From: Novosphingobium sp.
GTDB taxonomy: Bacteria; Pseudomonadota; Alphaproteobacteria; Sphingomonadales; Sphingomonadaceae
Assembly (NCBI GenBank): GCA_028697875.1
Contig: JAQVEQ010000011.1
Coordinates: 1 to 25,002, forward strand
Direction: 5' to 3'
Length of the DNA: 25,002 bases
Below the pieces are notes generated by a model that was given only the letters and a program-made list of their open reading frames with translations, searched no databases and was not told the DNA's origin. This document shows positions 1-6,975 of this stretch, in pieces. Both the position numbers and the translations under genes were made by a program. The first letter of the stretch is position 1, and every line of letters starts with the position of its first letter.

Positions 1-1633
1 CCAGAGCAAGGATCGGCCAATGACCGAGCCGAACGGCAGAAAGCTGGAGGAACGGTGCGTACGGCGCACATTCGGTTTCGAGAATGTGCATCAGCTCGGC
101 TCCGTCCTCCGTGATCGGCAGACCGCCGAGCGAAGCGCCGTGCTGCGTGTCGCCGACATAGAAGCGTGCTTCGGTATCCGCATCCGCGATCCAGAATTGA
201 GCGTTACAATGGCCCAGGAATTTCGCGGCAAATTGCGCCAGATGCGCCGCTCCCTTCGCGCCGCCGAGCGACGCAGCCCAAAGAGCGAGAAGCGGGAACA
301 GGGTGCTTCCCTTGGTCTGCGCTTGCCGAAATTCATCGGTGCGCTCGTGCGGATGATCGATCAGGGTGCGATAGTCGCTGTGGATCGTGGGATATCGATT
401 GTGCGTTCGATAAGCCAAGGTGATGCGCTCGATCAGCGCCTCGGCGTAGTTGCATGCCGCCGGATTCCATTGTTCCAGCATCGACAGAAAGAGAAGGGCC
501 ACGCCGATGTCGACGACTTGCTCGTCGGTGATCGGGGTCAAGAGGATCGGATTGTTGCGGATCAGCAGGACGGTCTGCTGAGCCAGCTCGCTGGCTTCCG
601 GCGACTCCCAGTCCGAGCGAAGCTCGGGCAGAAGCGCCGCCGCTCCCTTGAACCAGAGATGCCAGAGGCCGCGCATCGCCACCCGTCCCAGGATCTCGAA
701 CAGCTTGAGGTTGACGTCGGCGGATGCCGCCGAGTTAACGGCGACCGATATGGCGTGCTGCTTGTCGACGAAGGGCAGAATCTTTTCGCCGACCAAGGCA
801 TCCCAGATCGTGAAATGGAGATCGACCAGATCGGCATAGGCGAGCCCGACTTCCTCGCTTGCCTTGCTAGTGGAGGCGATATCGTCGTGCACGAGTTGCC
901 AGGCATGCAGAAGCGCACGCTCGCTTGCCCGATAGGGCGCTTCGATATTCCCCGTGTCACGCGCCCAGACGAAAAAGACCCATAGGCAGATCGACAACTG
1001 GCGGAGAATCGTGGTGCGCTGCCGGGGCGTGGTGCCGGTGGTCGCGCAGATTCCGCGGATGAGCGCGGCAAAATGGGTGAAGGCCACCTCCGGCTCGTCG
1101 ACCATCGCGACGGCTTTCTGGAAATGCGTGCGCAGTTCGGGGCGAACAAGCTGCTCGCGCAGCACGCCGTCGACGAGGAGGCCGGCCAGATAGTCGCCGT
1201 TCCATTCCTCAAAGGACAGACCTTCGCGCGTCAGCCCATTGGTGAACATCGTCACATTGTCGCGGACGGCCTCCTGGACGTCGCCGCCAAAGCAGAGGCA
1301 GATTACCACGTCATATTTGCGGTACGCCTTGGCGACACGCGTCGGAATATAGACGTCGATGATCTCGTTGATCGAGCTGCGCAGCGCCTGCGGTGTCCCG
1401 TCCCAGTCGGCTCGGGTAAGATCGCCCTGCTTCAGCGAGAACAGATAGAGCTTGCGCTTGCCTCCGCTGTCCGGCGGGCTGAGGGCGGCGACGTCGACCC
1501 CATATTGCCGCGTGCCGATGGAAGGCCGCGAAATCACCGTGTAGCCGAGTTCGCTCAACAGGTCGGGGACGACCGCGTCCAGTTCGCGCCGTTCGCGCAA
1601 CGATGCAAGATACTGGCGGAAGATCAGCTTCAT
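1..1633 (-). CDS. Predicted PD-(D/E)XK nuclease-like protein with long helical C-terminal part; partial, runs off the left edge
   Basis: The frame starts at ATG 1633-1631 and stays open for 544 codons to position 1 without a stop, so the C-terminus is missing. The start overlaps the stop of the upstream gene as ATGA, which implies translational coupling. Residues 1-75 resemble a PD-(D/E)XK fold: a helix with E17/E28, then LLSELGY, then YGVDV (D47), then YLFSLKQGD, where K68 would be the catalytic lysine. The residue two before it is S66, not the usual E or Q. Further on, LSFEEWNGDYLAGLL resembles the end of Mrr-like nuclease domains. From about residue 150 the protein appears helical and without recognisable motifs. 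No transmembrane segment or signal peptide is evident. The family was not recognised by name, and the nuclease call is inferred from motif spacing. Opposite-strand ORFs here are poor in sense and were rejected. Confidence 0.85.
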   Translation of the reverse strand, partial: MKLIFRQYLASLRERRELDAVVPDLLSELGYTVISRPSIGTRQYGVDVAALSPPDSGGKRKLYLFSLKQGDLTRADWDGTPQALRSSINEIIDVYIPTRVAKAYRKYDVVICLCFGGDVQEAVRDNVTMFTNGLTREGLSFEEWNGDYLAGLLVDGVLREQLVRPELRTHFQKAVAMVDEPEVAFTHFAALIRGICATTGTTPRQRTTILRQLSICLWVFFVWARDTGNIEAPYRASERALLHAWQLVHDDIASTSKASEEVGLAYADLVDLHFTIWDALVGEKILPFVDKQHAISVAVNSAASADVNLKLFEILGRVAMRGLWHLWFKGAAALLPELRSDWESPEASELAQQTVLLIRNNPILLTPITDEQVVDIGVALLFLSMLEQWNPAACNYAEALIERITLAYRTHNRYPTIHSDYRTLIDHPHERTDEFRQAQTKGSTLFPLLALWAASLGGAKGAAHLAQFAAKFLGHCNAQFWIADADTEARFYVGDTQHGASLGGLPITEDGAELMHILETECAPYAPFLQLSAVRLGHWPILAL

Positions 1634-3369
1634 TGCGGGCGATCTTCCCCCCGGAAGTGGAGCAGCATCATCTGCAGTCCCATCGGATCGACGATCTCGA
1701 CGCGCGGCATTTCGAAGGAATGGCTGATGCTCCCCATGGGCGTTTCGATCCGCCGCTGCTCGTCCGTATGGTCCTTGAACCAAGAGACGGCGCGGGTTCC
1801 GTACAGGATGAGCGATTCCGTCGCGATCTGGGCGAAGATCGATTTCTTCCGGGCTGCGCGCCAGGCTTCGGCCATGCTATCGGAATGCCGCTGCCATTCG
1901 AGCTGTCGCTCGCGCTCCGATGGATGGAGTTCCGGCACCATGCCGATCGAACTCAGGCCTTCGAGATAAGCCTCCTGTCCCGCGAGCGCCCGCTGCACGG
2001 CGGCTTGCGCCGGATCGGCGCTATCCTCCGAAATCGGCTTGAGATAGTCGTCCGTGATCCCGGCGTAGTTAATCAGGACGGGATCGACGAGCAGGTCGAC
2101 GATCGCATCGGTGGCTTCGGCCGGCGCGCTGCGCAGCAGCGACACGAGCAGCGAGGCCATGATGCTCTGTTTCAGGAAGAAGCTGGCGATCGCCTTGCGC
2201 GCCAAATAGGGATAATCGGCATCGGCGAGCGAAAACCGCGCAAAGTCGATCCGGAAGACGAATTCGTCGGACCCCGCCCCGAACAGCGCGTCGTTCATCG
2301 CGCGACTGAGGTCATAGTCTCCGTCCAGCAGCCAGGCGACGACCCAGTCTTCCAGAACCTGCCCGCCGGCGTTGCGCAGCGTGTAGCTGAGCGAATCCAG
2401 CTCCTCGAGTTCGATCCGGTCTTCCTCGCGGCGGAGGATGTGCTCGAGATAACGGCGCGCACGCTCGGCGTGACCGTTCTGCACCAGCTTCATCAAGGCC
2501 AGGTCGAGCATCTCGACAGTGCCCTTGTTCTCGCCCTTTATGGCCAGCAAGGCTTCCAGCAGAGCATCGACCAGCTCGTCCGGCAAATGCTCGGGATCGA
2601 AGGCGAGCGTGCGCGCCGCGGTATCGAGCGTATAGTCGCCATGCTGCTTCAGCGCCGCGATCGCCAGTCCGGTCAATTCGTCCCGTCGACCGGGCGGGGC
2701 GTCCTTCAAATGCCGCGCGACGGCCGTGATCAACGGCGCGCGAATGGCGTCGTCTGCCGTCACCACGTCCGAAAAGGCTGCGACAAGGCGATCCCATTCC
2801 GCATCGCTCTGGCATGGAATCTGGCCAAGCGCGTTGATCGCGGCCTGCGTCTCGGTCTCGCTCCCGCCGGTCAGAAATCCATAGGCCCGGTCGAGGAAAT
2901 AGGGTCGGTCGACGGCAACGCCCTGTTTGATCGCAGTGGTCAGAAAGCGGTCCGCGTGCGGAACCTTGCGATCGACAAGGTCCAGCAATGCCTTCGGGCG
3001 CGAGGGCTCCGATCCGTACCATTTCGAGAATTCCTCGACCGGCATGCCCGCAGCCATGTCCTGCCCCGCGGCTTCGATGAGAATCTGGACCAAATTGAGG
3101 AGCGCTTCGACGGGCGCCTGAAGACGGCTGATCAAGGCGCGGTAGACCTGCTGACCGCCCCAGAAGACCTGCCCCTGAAACGCCTGGATGGATTCGCGCG
3201 TCACCACGCCGATAAGATCGATCTCGCCGCCATTATGAAGCTCGCCGAGCATGGCGATCGTCGGATCGCTGTCATCTAGCCAGCGCCGACCATAATCGTG
3301 GAAGATGGCATGCAGCAGCGAGCCGTTGGCCGCGTGTGCAAAAATTTCGGCGCGAAGGGCATCGCTCAT
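1630..3369 (-). CDS. Large alpha-helical protein of unknown function, partner of the nuclease-like gene
   Basis: This is a 579-residue protein if it starts at ATG 3369 (MSDALRAEIF). An alternative in-frame ATG at 3423 would add 18 residues (MEPVDYC...), but neither start has a strong Shine-Dalgarno sequence. ATG 3369 is preferred because a 19-codon leader ORF with a good ribosome site stops 4 bases before it. Composition is rich in Ala, Leu, Asp and Glu, with many amphipathic segments (for example ALLEALLAIKGENKG and MASLLVSLLRSAP). This suggests an array of helical hairpins of HEAT or TPR-like kind, but no repeat consensus was recognised. No nucleotide-binding loop, catalytic motif or membrane helix was seen. 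It overlaps the downstream nuclease-like gene by 4 bases, so the two are probably made together and may form a complex. A sensor or scaffold role is a guess from context only. Confidence 0.8.
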   Translation of the reverse strand: MSDALRAEIFAHAANGSLLHAIFHDYGRRWLDDSDPTIAMLGELHNGGEIDLIGVVTRESIQAFQGQVFWGGQQVYRALISRLQAPVEALLNLVQILIEAAGQDMAAGMPVEEFSKWYGSEPSRPKALLDLVDRKVPHADRFLTTAIKQGVAVDRPYFLDRAYGFLTGGSETETQAAINALGQIPCQSDAEWDRLVAAFSDVVTADDAIRAPLITAVARHLKDAPPGRRDELTGLAIAALKQHGDYTLDTAARTLAFDPEHLPDELVDALLEALLAIKGENKGTVEMLDLALMKLVQNGHAERARRYLEHILRREEDRIELEELDSLSYTLRNAGGQVLEDWVVAWLLDGDYDLSRAMNDALFGAGSDEFVFRIDFARFSLADADYPYLARKAIASFFLKQSIMASLLVSLLRSAPAEATDAIVDLLVDPVLINYAGITDDYLKPISEDSADPAQAAVQRALAGQEAYLEGLSSIGMVPELHPSERERQLEWQRHSDSMAEAWRAARKKSIFAQIATESLILYGTRAVSWFKDHTDEQRRIETPMGSISHSFEMPRVEIVDPMGLQMMLLHFRGEDRPQ

Positions 3370-3373
3370 GGCC

Positions 3374-3433
3374 TCAGCCGGCCCCTGATCCGGGTCGCTC
3401 GTGCAATAGTCCACTGGTTCCATCTCTGTGCAT
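3374..3433 (-). CDS. Possible 19-codon leader ORF upstream of the helical-protein gene
   Basis: ATG at 3433-3431 is preceded by AGGAG (3447-3443) with a 9-base spacer, the best ribosome site in this part of the island. The frame encodes 19 residues beginning MHRDGTSG and ends in TGA at 3376-3374, 4 bases before the preferred ATG of the downstream gene. It is out of frame with that gene. The arrangement suits a minicistron that delivers ribosomes to the next start, or an attenuating leader peptide. It could also be chance, with the real start at 3423. No homology is expected for so short a peptide. Confidence 0.35.
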   Translation of the reverse strand: MHRDGTSGLLHERPGSGAG

Positions 3434-3471
3434 AAATATGAACTCCTGCCCCCAGCCCTTACGCTAGAACG

Positions 3472-3500
3472 AATATAGAACGGCCGGCGCAGTAAATGAA
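3472..3500 (-). promoter_or_regulatory. Candidate sigma-70-type promoter for the two-gene operon
   Basis: On the minus strand TTCATT (3500-3495) is followed after 17 bases by TATATT (3477-3472). The -10 box matches the consensus at 5 of 6 positions and the -35 box at 3 of 6. Transcription would begin near 3465, about 30 bases before the leader ORF. It is the only AT-rich box with correct spacing I found upstream of these genes. Prediction only. Confidence 0.4.
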
Positions 3501-3518
3501 GGGTCAGATTTGACCCTT
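3499..3518. promoter_or_regulatory. 20-base palindrome AAGGGTCA-GATT-TGACCCTT, possible operator
   Basis: Two perfect 8-base arms (3499-3506 and 3511-3518) flank a 4-base spacer. The left arm overlaps the candidate -35 box of the nuclease/helical operon by two bases, a suitable place for a repressor or activator dimer. No T-run follows, so it is unlikely to be a terminator. No gene next to it encodes an obvious small repressor. It could also be a site of a mobile palindromic element. Confidence 0.45.
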
Positions 3519-3707
3519 GGTTACTGAGACTTGTCGGAAGCACATCAACAAACGGAAGGTATCGCAACCTACCGTCCTGATCGGAGCGACGGCGACGATG
3601 CGCGGAAGCGGTCCTACCAGCGTCACGCGTGGAGCGTCCGCTTGCCGAAGGTATCTTCCTGTAGATTGTCTGGTGGGATCGTGGAACCAACCCGACAGTT
3701 GTAATGG
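3519..3707. other. Intergenic stretch with no supported gene
   Basis: Both strands were read. The frames that cross this stretch (including extensions of neighbouring genes) give Arg/Ser-rich, low-sense translations typical of non-coding DNA. Base composition is lower in GC than the core (34 of 60 in 3541-3600). No tRNA, terminator or repeat was seen apart from the palindrome at its left end. Confidence 0.6.
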
Positions 3708-3947
3708 TCAGGCAGTCTCATCACCATTTCCGACATCCTCAATCAATTCCGGGATTGTCGATGAGAGAATCTCAATCTTCCCGCCCAACTCTGGAAGAGT
3801 TGCCGCAGCGACTTTCGCATGGTCCAGCGACGAGCGTCTCGACTGTCCCTCGACCGCCGATGCCAACGCATCCTCGGCGGCAACGGTAATGAGATAGAAG
3901 AGTCGGCGGATAATCTCGCGGCGGGTTTCGTCGTCGGCTTCGGGCAT
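3708..3947 (-). CDS. Small acidic hypothetical protein
   Basis: A 79-residue product from ATG 3947 is proposed (MPEADDETRREIIRRLF...). The frame continues upstream, but its translation there becomes Cys/Trp/Arg-rich and improbable, so the short version is preferred. A GTG three codons earlier (3956) is an alternative start. The product looks like two or three amphipathic helices: EIIRRLFYLITVAAEDALASAVEG, a loop with QSRRSS, then KVAAATLPELGGKIEILSSTIPELIEDV. It has no signal peptide and no known motif. It is read divergently from the DUF3489-recombinase operon and in the same direction as the nuclease/helical pair, about 340 bases upstream of that pair. Function unknown; a small island-encoded regulator or antitoxin-like protein cannot be excluded. 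Confidence 0.55.
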   Translation of the reverse strand: MPEADDETRREIIRRLFYLITVAAEDALASAVEGQSRRSSLDHAKVAAATLPELGGKIEILSSTIPELIEDVGNGDETA

Positions 3948-4059
3948 GGCACCCACGAAGCGGCCATGAGCCGGCGAAGTCCAGACGCAGCTTTTCCAGC
4001 ATATACGCACATTCCATTCGACTTCGCGGTCGAACGAAGCATTGCTGTCGTGATGAATC

Positions 4060-4139
4060 GCGGCCGGCTGGACGGCCGCCGCCCCGACCGGCTGATCGGC
4101 GGGGCTGTGGGTGGTGGGAGCGGCGTGGTGCCGCCTCCC
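4060..4139 (+). promoter_or_regulatory. Three consecutive hairpins in the 5' leader of the recombinase operon
   Basis: Hairpin 1 (4060-4079) is GCGGCCG-GCTGGA-CGGCCGC, a perfect 7-base stem. Hairpin 2 (4081-4105) pairs GCCCCG.CCG with CGGCGGGGC around GCTGAT, 9 pairs with one bulged A. Hairpin 3 (4116-4139) pairs GGGAGCGGC with GCCGC.CTCCC around GTGGT, 9 pairs with one bulged C. The last stem ends 5 bases before the AGGAG ribosome site (4145-4149) of the DUF3489 gene. None has a U-tract, so they are not ordinary terminators. They may be a structured leader RNA, a protein-binding array, or recombinase sites. Function is inference. Confidence 0.5.
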
Positions 4140-4158
4140 CACACAGGAGAAACCCACG

Positions 4159-4656
4159 ATGACCGTCAAGCTCAATGACCTGCAGCTCATCCTGCTCTCG
4201 ACCGCCAGCAACCGGGGGCATGGCAATCTGCTGCCCGCGCCGGACAGCGTCACTGCCGACCCGGATCGGGTGAAGACCGCGGTCACCTCGCTGGTCCGCC
4301 GCAAGCTGGTGATGAAGTCGAACGATCACATCGTCATTACCGACGCCGGTCGCGCCGCGATCGGAGCGGATCAGACGGCCGCGCCGGAGCAGGCCGACAG
4401 TGCGATCGACACCGAGGATGGCAATACCGAGCCTCTCGCTGAACCTGCCGCTCCCTCGGCGCGGGCGGGAACCAAGGCAGCGCTGCTTATGGACCTGCTC
4501 TCCCGGGAAGGTGGAGTCACGCTCGATGATCTGACCCGGGCCACTGGCTGGCTGCCGCACACCGTGCGCGCGGCGCTCAGCGGACTGCGGAAGAAGGGAC
4601 ACACCATCGCCAGCGAGAAGATCGACGGCGTCCGCGCCTGGCGGATCGTCGGCTGA
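4159..4656 (+). CDS. DUF3489 domain protein with two winged-helix-like segments
   Basis: A 165-residue protein starting at ATG 4159, supported by AGGAG at 4145-4149 with a 9-base spacer. An in-frame ATG at 4111 lies inside the leader hairpins and is not preferred. Residues 1-70 look like a first winged helix (LNDLQLILLSTA..., VTSLVRRKLVMK, ITDAGRAAIG). A hydrophilic Ala/Glu/Pro linker follows. Residues about 105-165 form a second one (ALLMDLLSREGGVTLDDLTRATGW, VRAALSGLRKKG, GVRAWRIVG), the part I recognise as DUF3489. The protein is probably DNA-binding. It overlaps the next gene by one base (TGATG) and heads the recombinase operon, so a role in controlling recombination or expression of the island is likely but unproven. 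Confidence 0.9.
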   Translation: MTVKLNDLQLILLSTASNRGHGNLLPAPDSVTADPDRVKTAVTSLVRRKLVMKSNDHIVITDAGRAAIGADQTAAPEQADSAIDTEDGNTEPLAEPAAPSARAGTKAALLMDLLSREGGVTLDDLTRATGWLPHTVRAALSGLRKKGHTIASEKIDGVRAWRIVG

Positions 4657-5084
4657 TGACGAAGCCCAAGGACATCGATGCGCGGCTGGAGGAATTCGAG
4701 AGGATGGAACTCGAACAGTTGCGCGACGCGTGGCGGAGGCAGCTTCGCACCGCGCCACCCAAGGTCAGCGCCGGCTTGCTCCGGCTGGCGCTGGCCCATG
4801 CCTGCCAGGAGAAGGCGTTGGGCGGGCTGTCGAACGCGACCCGGCGGCGACTACGCGAGACCGTCGCCGCCGGCCGGCCGCTGCCTTCCATCCTTCCGGG
4901 CATGCGGCTGGCGCGGGTCTGGCAGGGAACCACACACATCGTCACCATGGGCGAGGATGGCGTCATTCGCTGGAACGACCGGGAATGGCGGAGCCTCAGT
5001 CAGGTGGCCCGAGCAATTACCGGTACCAACTGGTCGGGGCCCGCCTTCTTCGGCTTCCGTGCCAAACGGAGCGCGGCGTCATGA
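4656..5084 (+). CDS. DUF2924 domain-containing protein
   Basis: A 142-residue protein typical of the DUF2924 family found beside serine recombinases in Alphaproteobacteria. Visible hallmarks are LRDAWRRQLRTAPPKVSAGLL near residues 25-45, RRRLRETVAAGRPLPSILPGMRLARVWQGTTHIV in the middle, and the C-terminal RSLSQVARAITGTNWSGPAFFG motif. The last is shared with small nucleic-acid-associated domains. No membrane segment. It overlaps the DUF3489 gene upstream by one base and the recombinase downstream by four (ATGA), so all three are translationally coupled. Function is unknown; an accessory or directionality factor for the recombinase is a reasonable hypothesis from context. Confidence 0.92.
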   Translation: MTKPKDIDARLEEFERMELEQLRDAWRRQLRTAPPKVSAGLLRLALAHACQEKALGGLSNATRRRLRETVAAGRPLPSILPGMRLARVWQGTTHIVTMGEDGVIRWNDREWRSLSQVARAITGTNWSGPAFFGFRAKRSAAS

Positions 5085-6769
5085 AGCCGGTGCGCTGCGC
5101 GATCTATACGCGTAAGTCGAGCGAGGAGGGTCTGGAGCAGGACTTCAACTCGCTCGACGCGCAGTTCGCCGCCTGCTCGGCATATGTCGCCAGTCAGGCC
5201 AGCGAAGGATGGACGCTTGTCAACCAGCGTTACGATGATGGCGGTATCTCGGGCGGAACACTCGAGCGGCCGGCGCTCCAGCGGCTCCTCGGTGATATTG
5301 ATGCCGGCCGGATCGACATCGTGGTGGTTTACAAGGTCGACCGGCTCACCCGCTCGTTGCTCGACTTCGCCAAGCTGGTCGAGGCGTTCGACAAGGCAGG
5401 CACCAGCTTCGTGTCAGTCACCCAGTCGTTCAACACGACCACCAGCATGGGGCGGCTTACGCTCAACATGCTGCTGTCCTTCGCGCAGTTCGAGCGCGAG
5501 GTCACGGCAGAGCGCATCCGCGATAAGCTCGCTGCTTCGAAACAGCGGGGCATGTGGATGGGCGGCACACCGCCGCTCGGCTATCGTCCGGACGGTCGCA
5601 GCCTCGCCGTCGTCGATGACCATGCCGGGATCATTCGTTCGATCTTCCGGACCTATCTCGATCTCGGCAATGTCCGACTGCTGCAGGATCGGCGGGAAGT
5701 CGATGGCATCGTCAAGCCGATGCGAACGACCAAGGCTGGCCGTTCCTTCGGTGGCGGCCCGTTCAGCCGGGGCGAACTCTATGCCATCCTCGGCAACCCG
5801 ATCTACATTGGCCGTATCCGTCACGGAAAGACCACCTATGCCGGCCTGCATCCGGCGATCATCGAACAGGAGGTATGGGCCGCGGCCCAGCGGCAGTTGC
5901 GCGAGAATGGCCGGGGTAACCGATCGAGCCCCCGCATCCGGTATCCCAGCATCCTCGCCGGCAAGCTGTTCGATGACCGTGGTGAGCCGCTGGTCGCGGT
6001 CCATGCCAACAAGGGCAAGGTTCGCTATCGTTACTATGTCAGCCGGTCGCTCCACCACAAGGGCGACGTCCGGAAGACTGGTGGCATGCGTCTGCCCGCC
6101 CGCGAGATCGAGGCGCTGGTGATCGAACGACTATCATGTGCCATCAGGGATCCTATCGGGCTGCTAGGCTCTTCTTCATCAACGCCTGACGAACATGACA
6201 TTTCAGCGCTGGTCGAGAAAGCGCAAGAGCTGGCGGCGCTTCTGCGCAACGGTCGAGGCGGACTCGTCCAGACGCTGGTCGGCGATATTATCGATCGTAT
6301 CGACATCGGGCTTTCCGAAGTGCGTATCAAACTGCATTCTGTCAGCCTGGGCCGTCATCTTGAGATGACGATCGATACACAATCGCCCTCTCTTCTCATC
6401 ACGACGCCGGCCACGCTGAAGCGCTCGGGACTGGCCATGCGGATGGTCCTCGATACCGGCGAAGCGGCGATCAGCCGTGAGCCGGACGTCCGGCTGATCG
6501 GCGCCATCGCCAAGGCCCATCGCTGGTGGAACCGGCTTCTGGAAGAAGCGAATCTCACCATCACCGACCTTGCCCGTTCCGAAGGCGTCACCTCATCCTA
6601 CATGACCCGAGTCATCCGGCTCGCCTTCCTCGATCCGGTGATCATAACACGGATCGTCGGGGGCAAAGCGCCCGCCGGCATCGATACCAAGTGCTTGACC
6701 CAAGCCGATGCGATTTCGCCCAGTTGGAATGAACAGCGACAAAAGCTCGGCTTTTCGCTTCGCCGCTGA
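5081..6769 (+). CDS. Large serine recombinase (resolvase/invertase family)
   Basis: A 562-residue protein starting at ATG 5081, overlapping the DUF2924 stop. An earlier in-frame start at 4730 lies inside that gene and is rejected. Residues 1-155 form the resolvase catalytic domain: YTRKSS gives the nucleophile S13, with DDGGISGG, VVYKVDRLTRS and the FAQFEREVTAERIRDK region. The Recombinase domain follows (about 165-275; MGGTPPLGYRP..., ILGNPIYIGRIRHGK). The zinc-ribbon segment (about 290-325) lacks the usual Cys pairs and reads ILAGKLFDDRGEPL...RYRYYVSR. Residues 493-517 form a helix-turn-helix (ITDLARSEGVTSSYMTRVIRLAFL) like those of ParB-type proteins. It probably integrates and excises the island. 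It ends about 200 bases from tRNA-Ser. Confidence 0.96.
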   Translation: MKPVRCAIYTRKSSEEGLEQDFNSLDAQFAACSAYVASQASEGWTLVNQRYDDGGISGGTLERPALQRLLGDIDAGRIDIVVVYKVDRLTRSLLDFAKLVEAFDKAGTSFVSVTQSFNTTTSMGRLTLNMLLSFAQFEREVTAERIRDKLAASKQRGMWMGGTPPLGYRPDGRSLAVVDDHAGIIRSIFRTYLDLGNVRLLQDRREVDGIVKPMRTTKAGRSFGGGPFSRGELYAILGNPIYIGRIRHGKTTYAGLHPAIIEQEVWAAAQRQLRENGRGNRSSPRIRYPSILAGKLFDDRGEPLVAVHANKGKVRYRYYVSRSLHHKGDVRKTGGMRLPAREIEALVIERLSCAIRDPIGLLGSSSSTPDEHDISALVEKAQELAALLRNGRGGLVQTLVGDIIDRIDIGLSEVRIKLHSVSLGRHLEMTIDTQSPSLLITTPATLKRSGLAMRMVLDTGEAAISREPDVRLIGAIAKAHRWWNRLLEEANLTITDLARSEGVTSSYMTRVIRLAFLDPVIITRIVGGKAPAGIDTKCLTQADAISPSWNEQRQKLGFSLRR

Positions 6770-6850
6770 GCTCGGCGATCCGCCAGCGTTCACTCCCTCC
6801 CGGCATCACCAATCCCGTACCACGCAAAGGCGCCGCTGAGAAACGGCGCC
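6761..6850 (+). repeat. Two related hairpins sharing CGCCGCTGAG after the recombinase
   Basis: CGCCGCTGAG occurs at 6761-6770 and again at 6831-6840. Each copy starts a hairpin: 6761-6777 (CGCCG-CTGAGCT-CGGCG, overlapping the recombinase stop) and 6829-6850 (GGCGCCG-CTGAGAAA-CGGCGCC). No T-run follows either one. They could slow transcription at the end of the operon, or be part of a recombination site next to the tRNA. Evidence is structural only. Confidence 0.35.
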
Positions 6851-6975
6851 GGAAAGCCCGGAAATCGCTAGGAAGGCCCGGTTCTCTCGGTGACGGGAAT
6901 AGCCCGAAAGGGCCGCATTGCCGGGCGAAATCACCGGACATTATCCAGCAATATCAATATGTTGACTGTGCGTGG

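Noticed and set aside
20..985. 321-codon plus-strand ORF
   Set aside because: Its translation is Arg/Gly/Asp-rich without motifs, and it lies opposite the continuous nuclease-like frame, which has coherent protein features and is coupled to its neighbour.
1603..3279. 558-codon plus-strand ORF
   Set aside because: It is the antisense shadow of the helical-protein gene; the composition is typical of reverse-strand reading in GC-rich DNA.
6741..6755. AAAAGC-TCG-GCTTTT hairpin as a terminator
   Set aside because: It lies inside the last codons of the recombinase and would cut the gene short; the stem is also mostly A/T.
6781..6803. CGGGAGGGA-like similarity to the tRNA-Ser 3' end, in inverted orientation
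   Set aside because: Only about nine bases match, and the orientation is inverted, so it cannot be the direct repeat expected of an attachment site.
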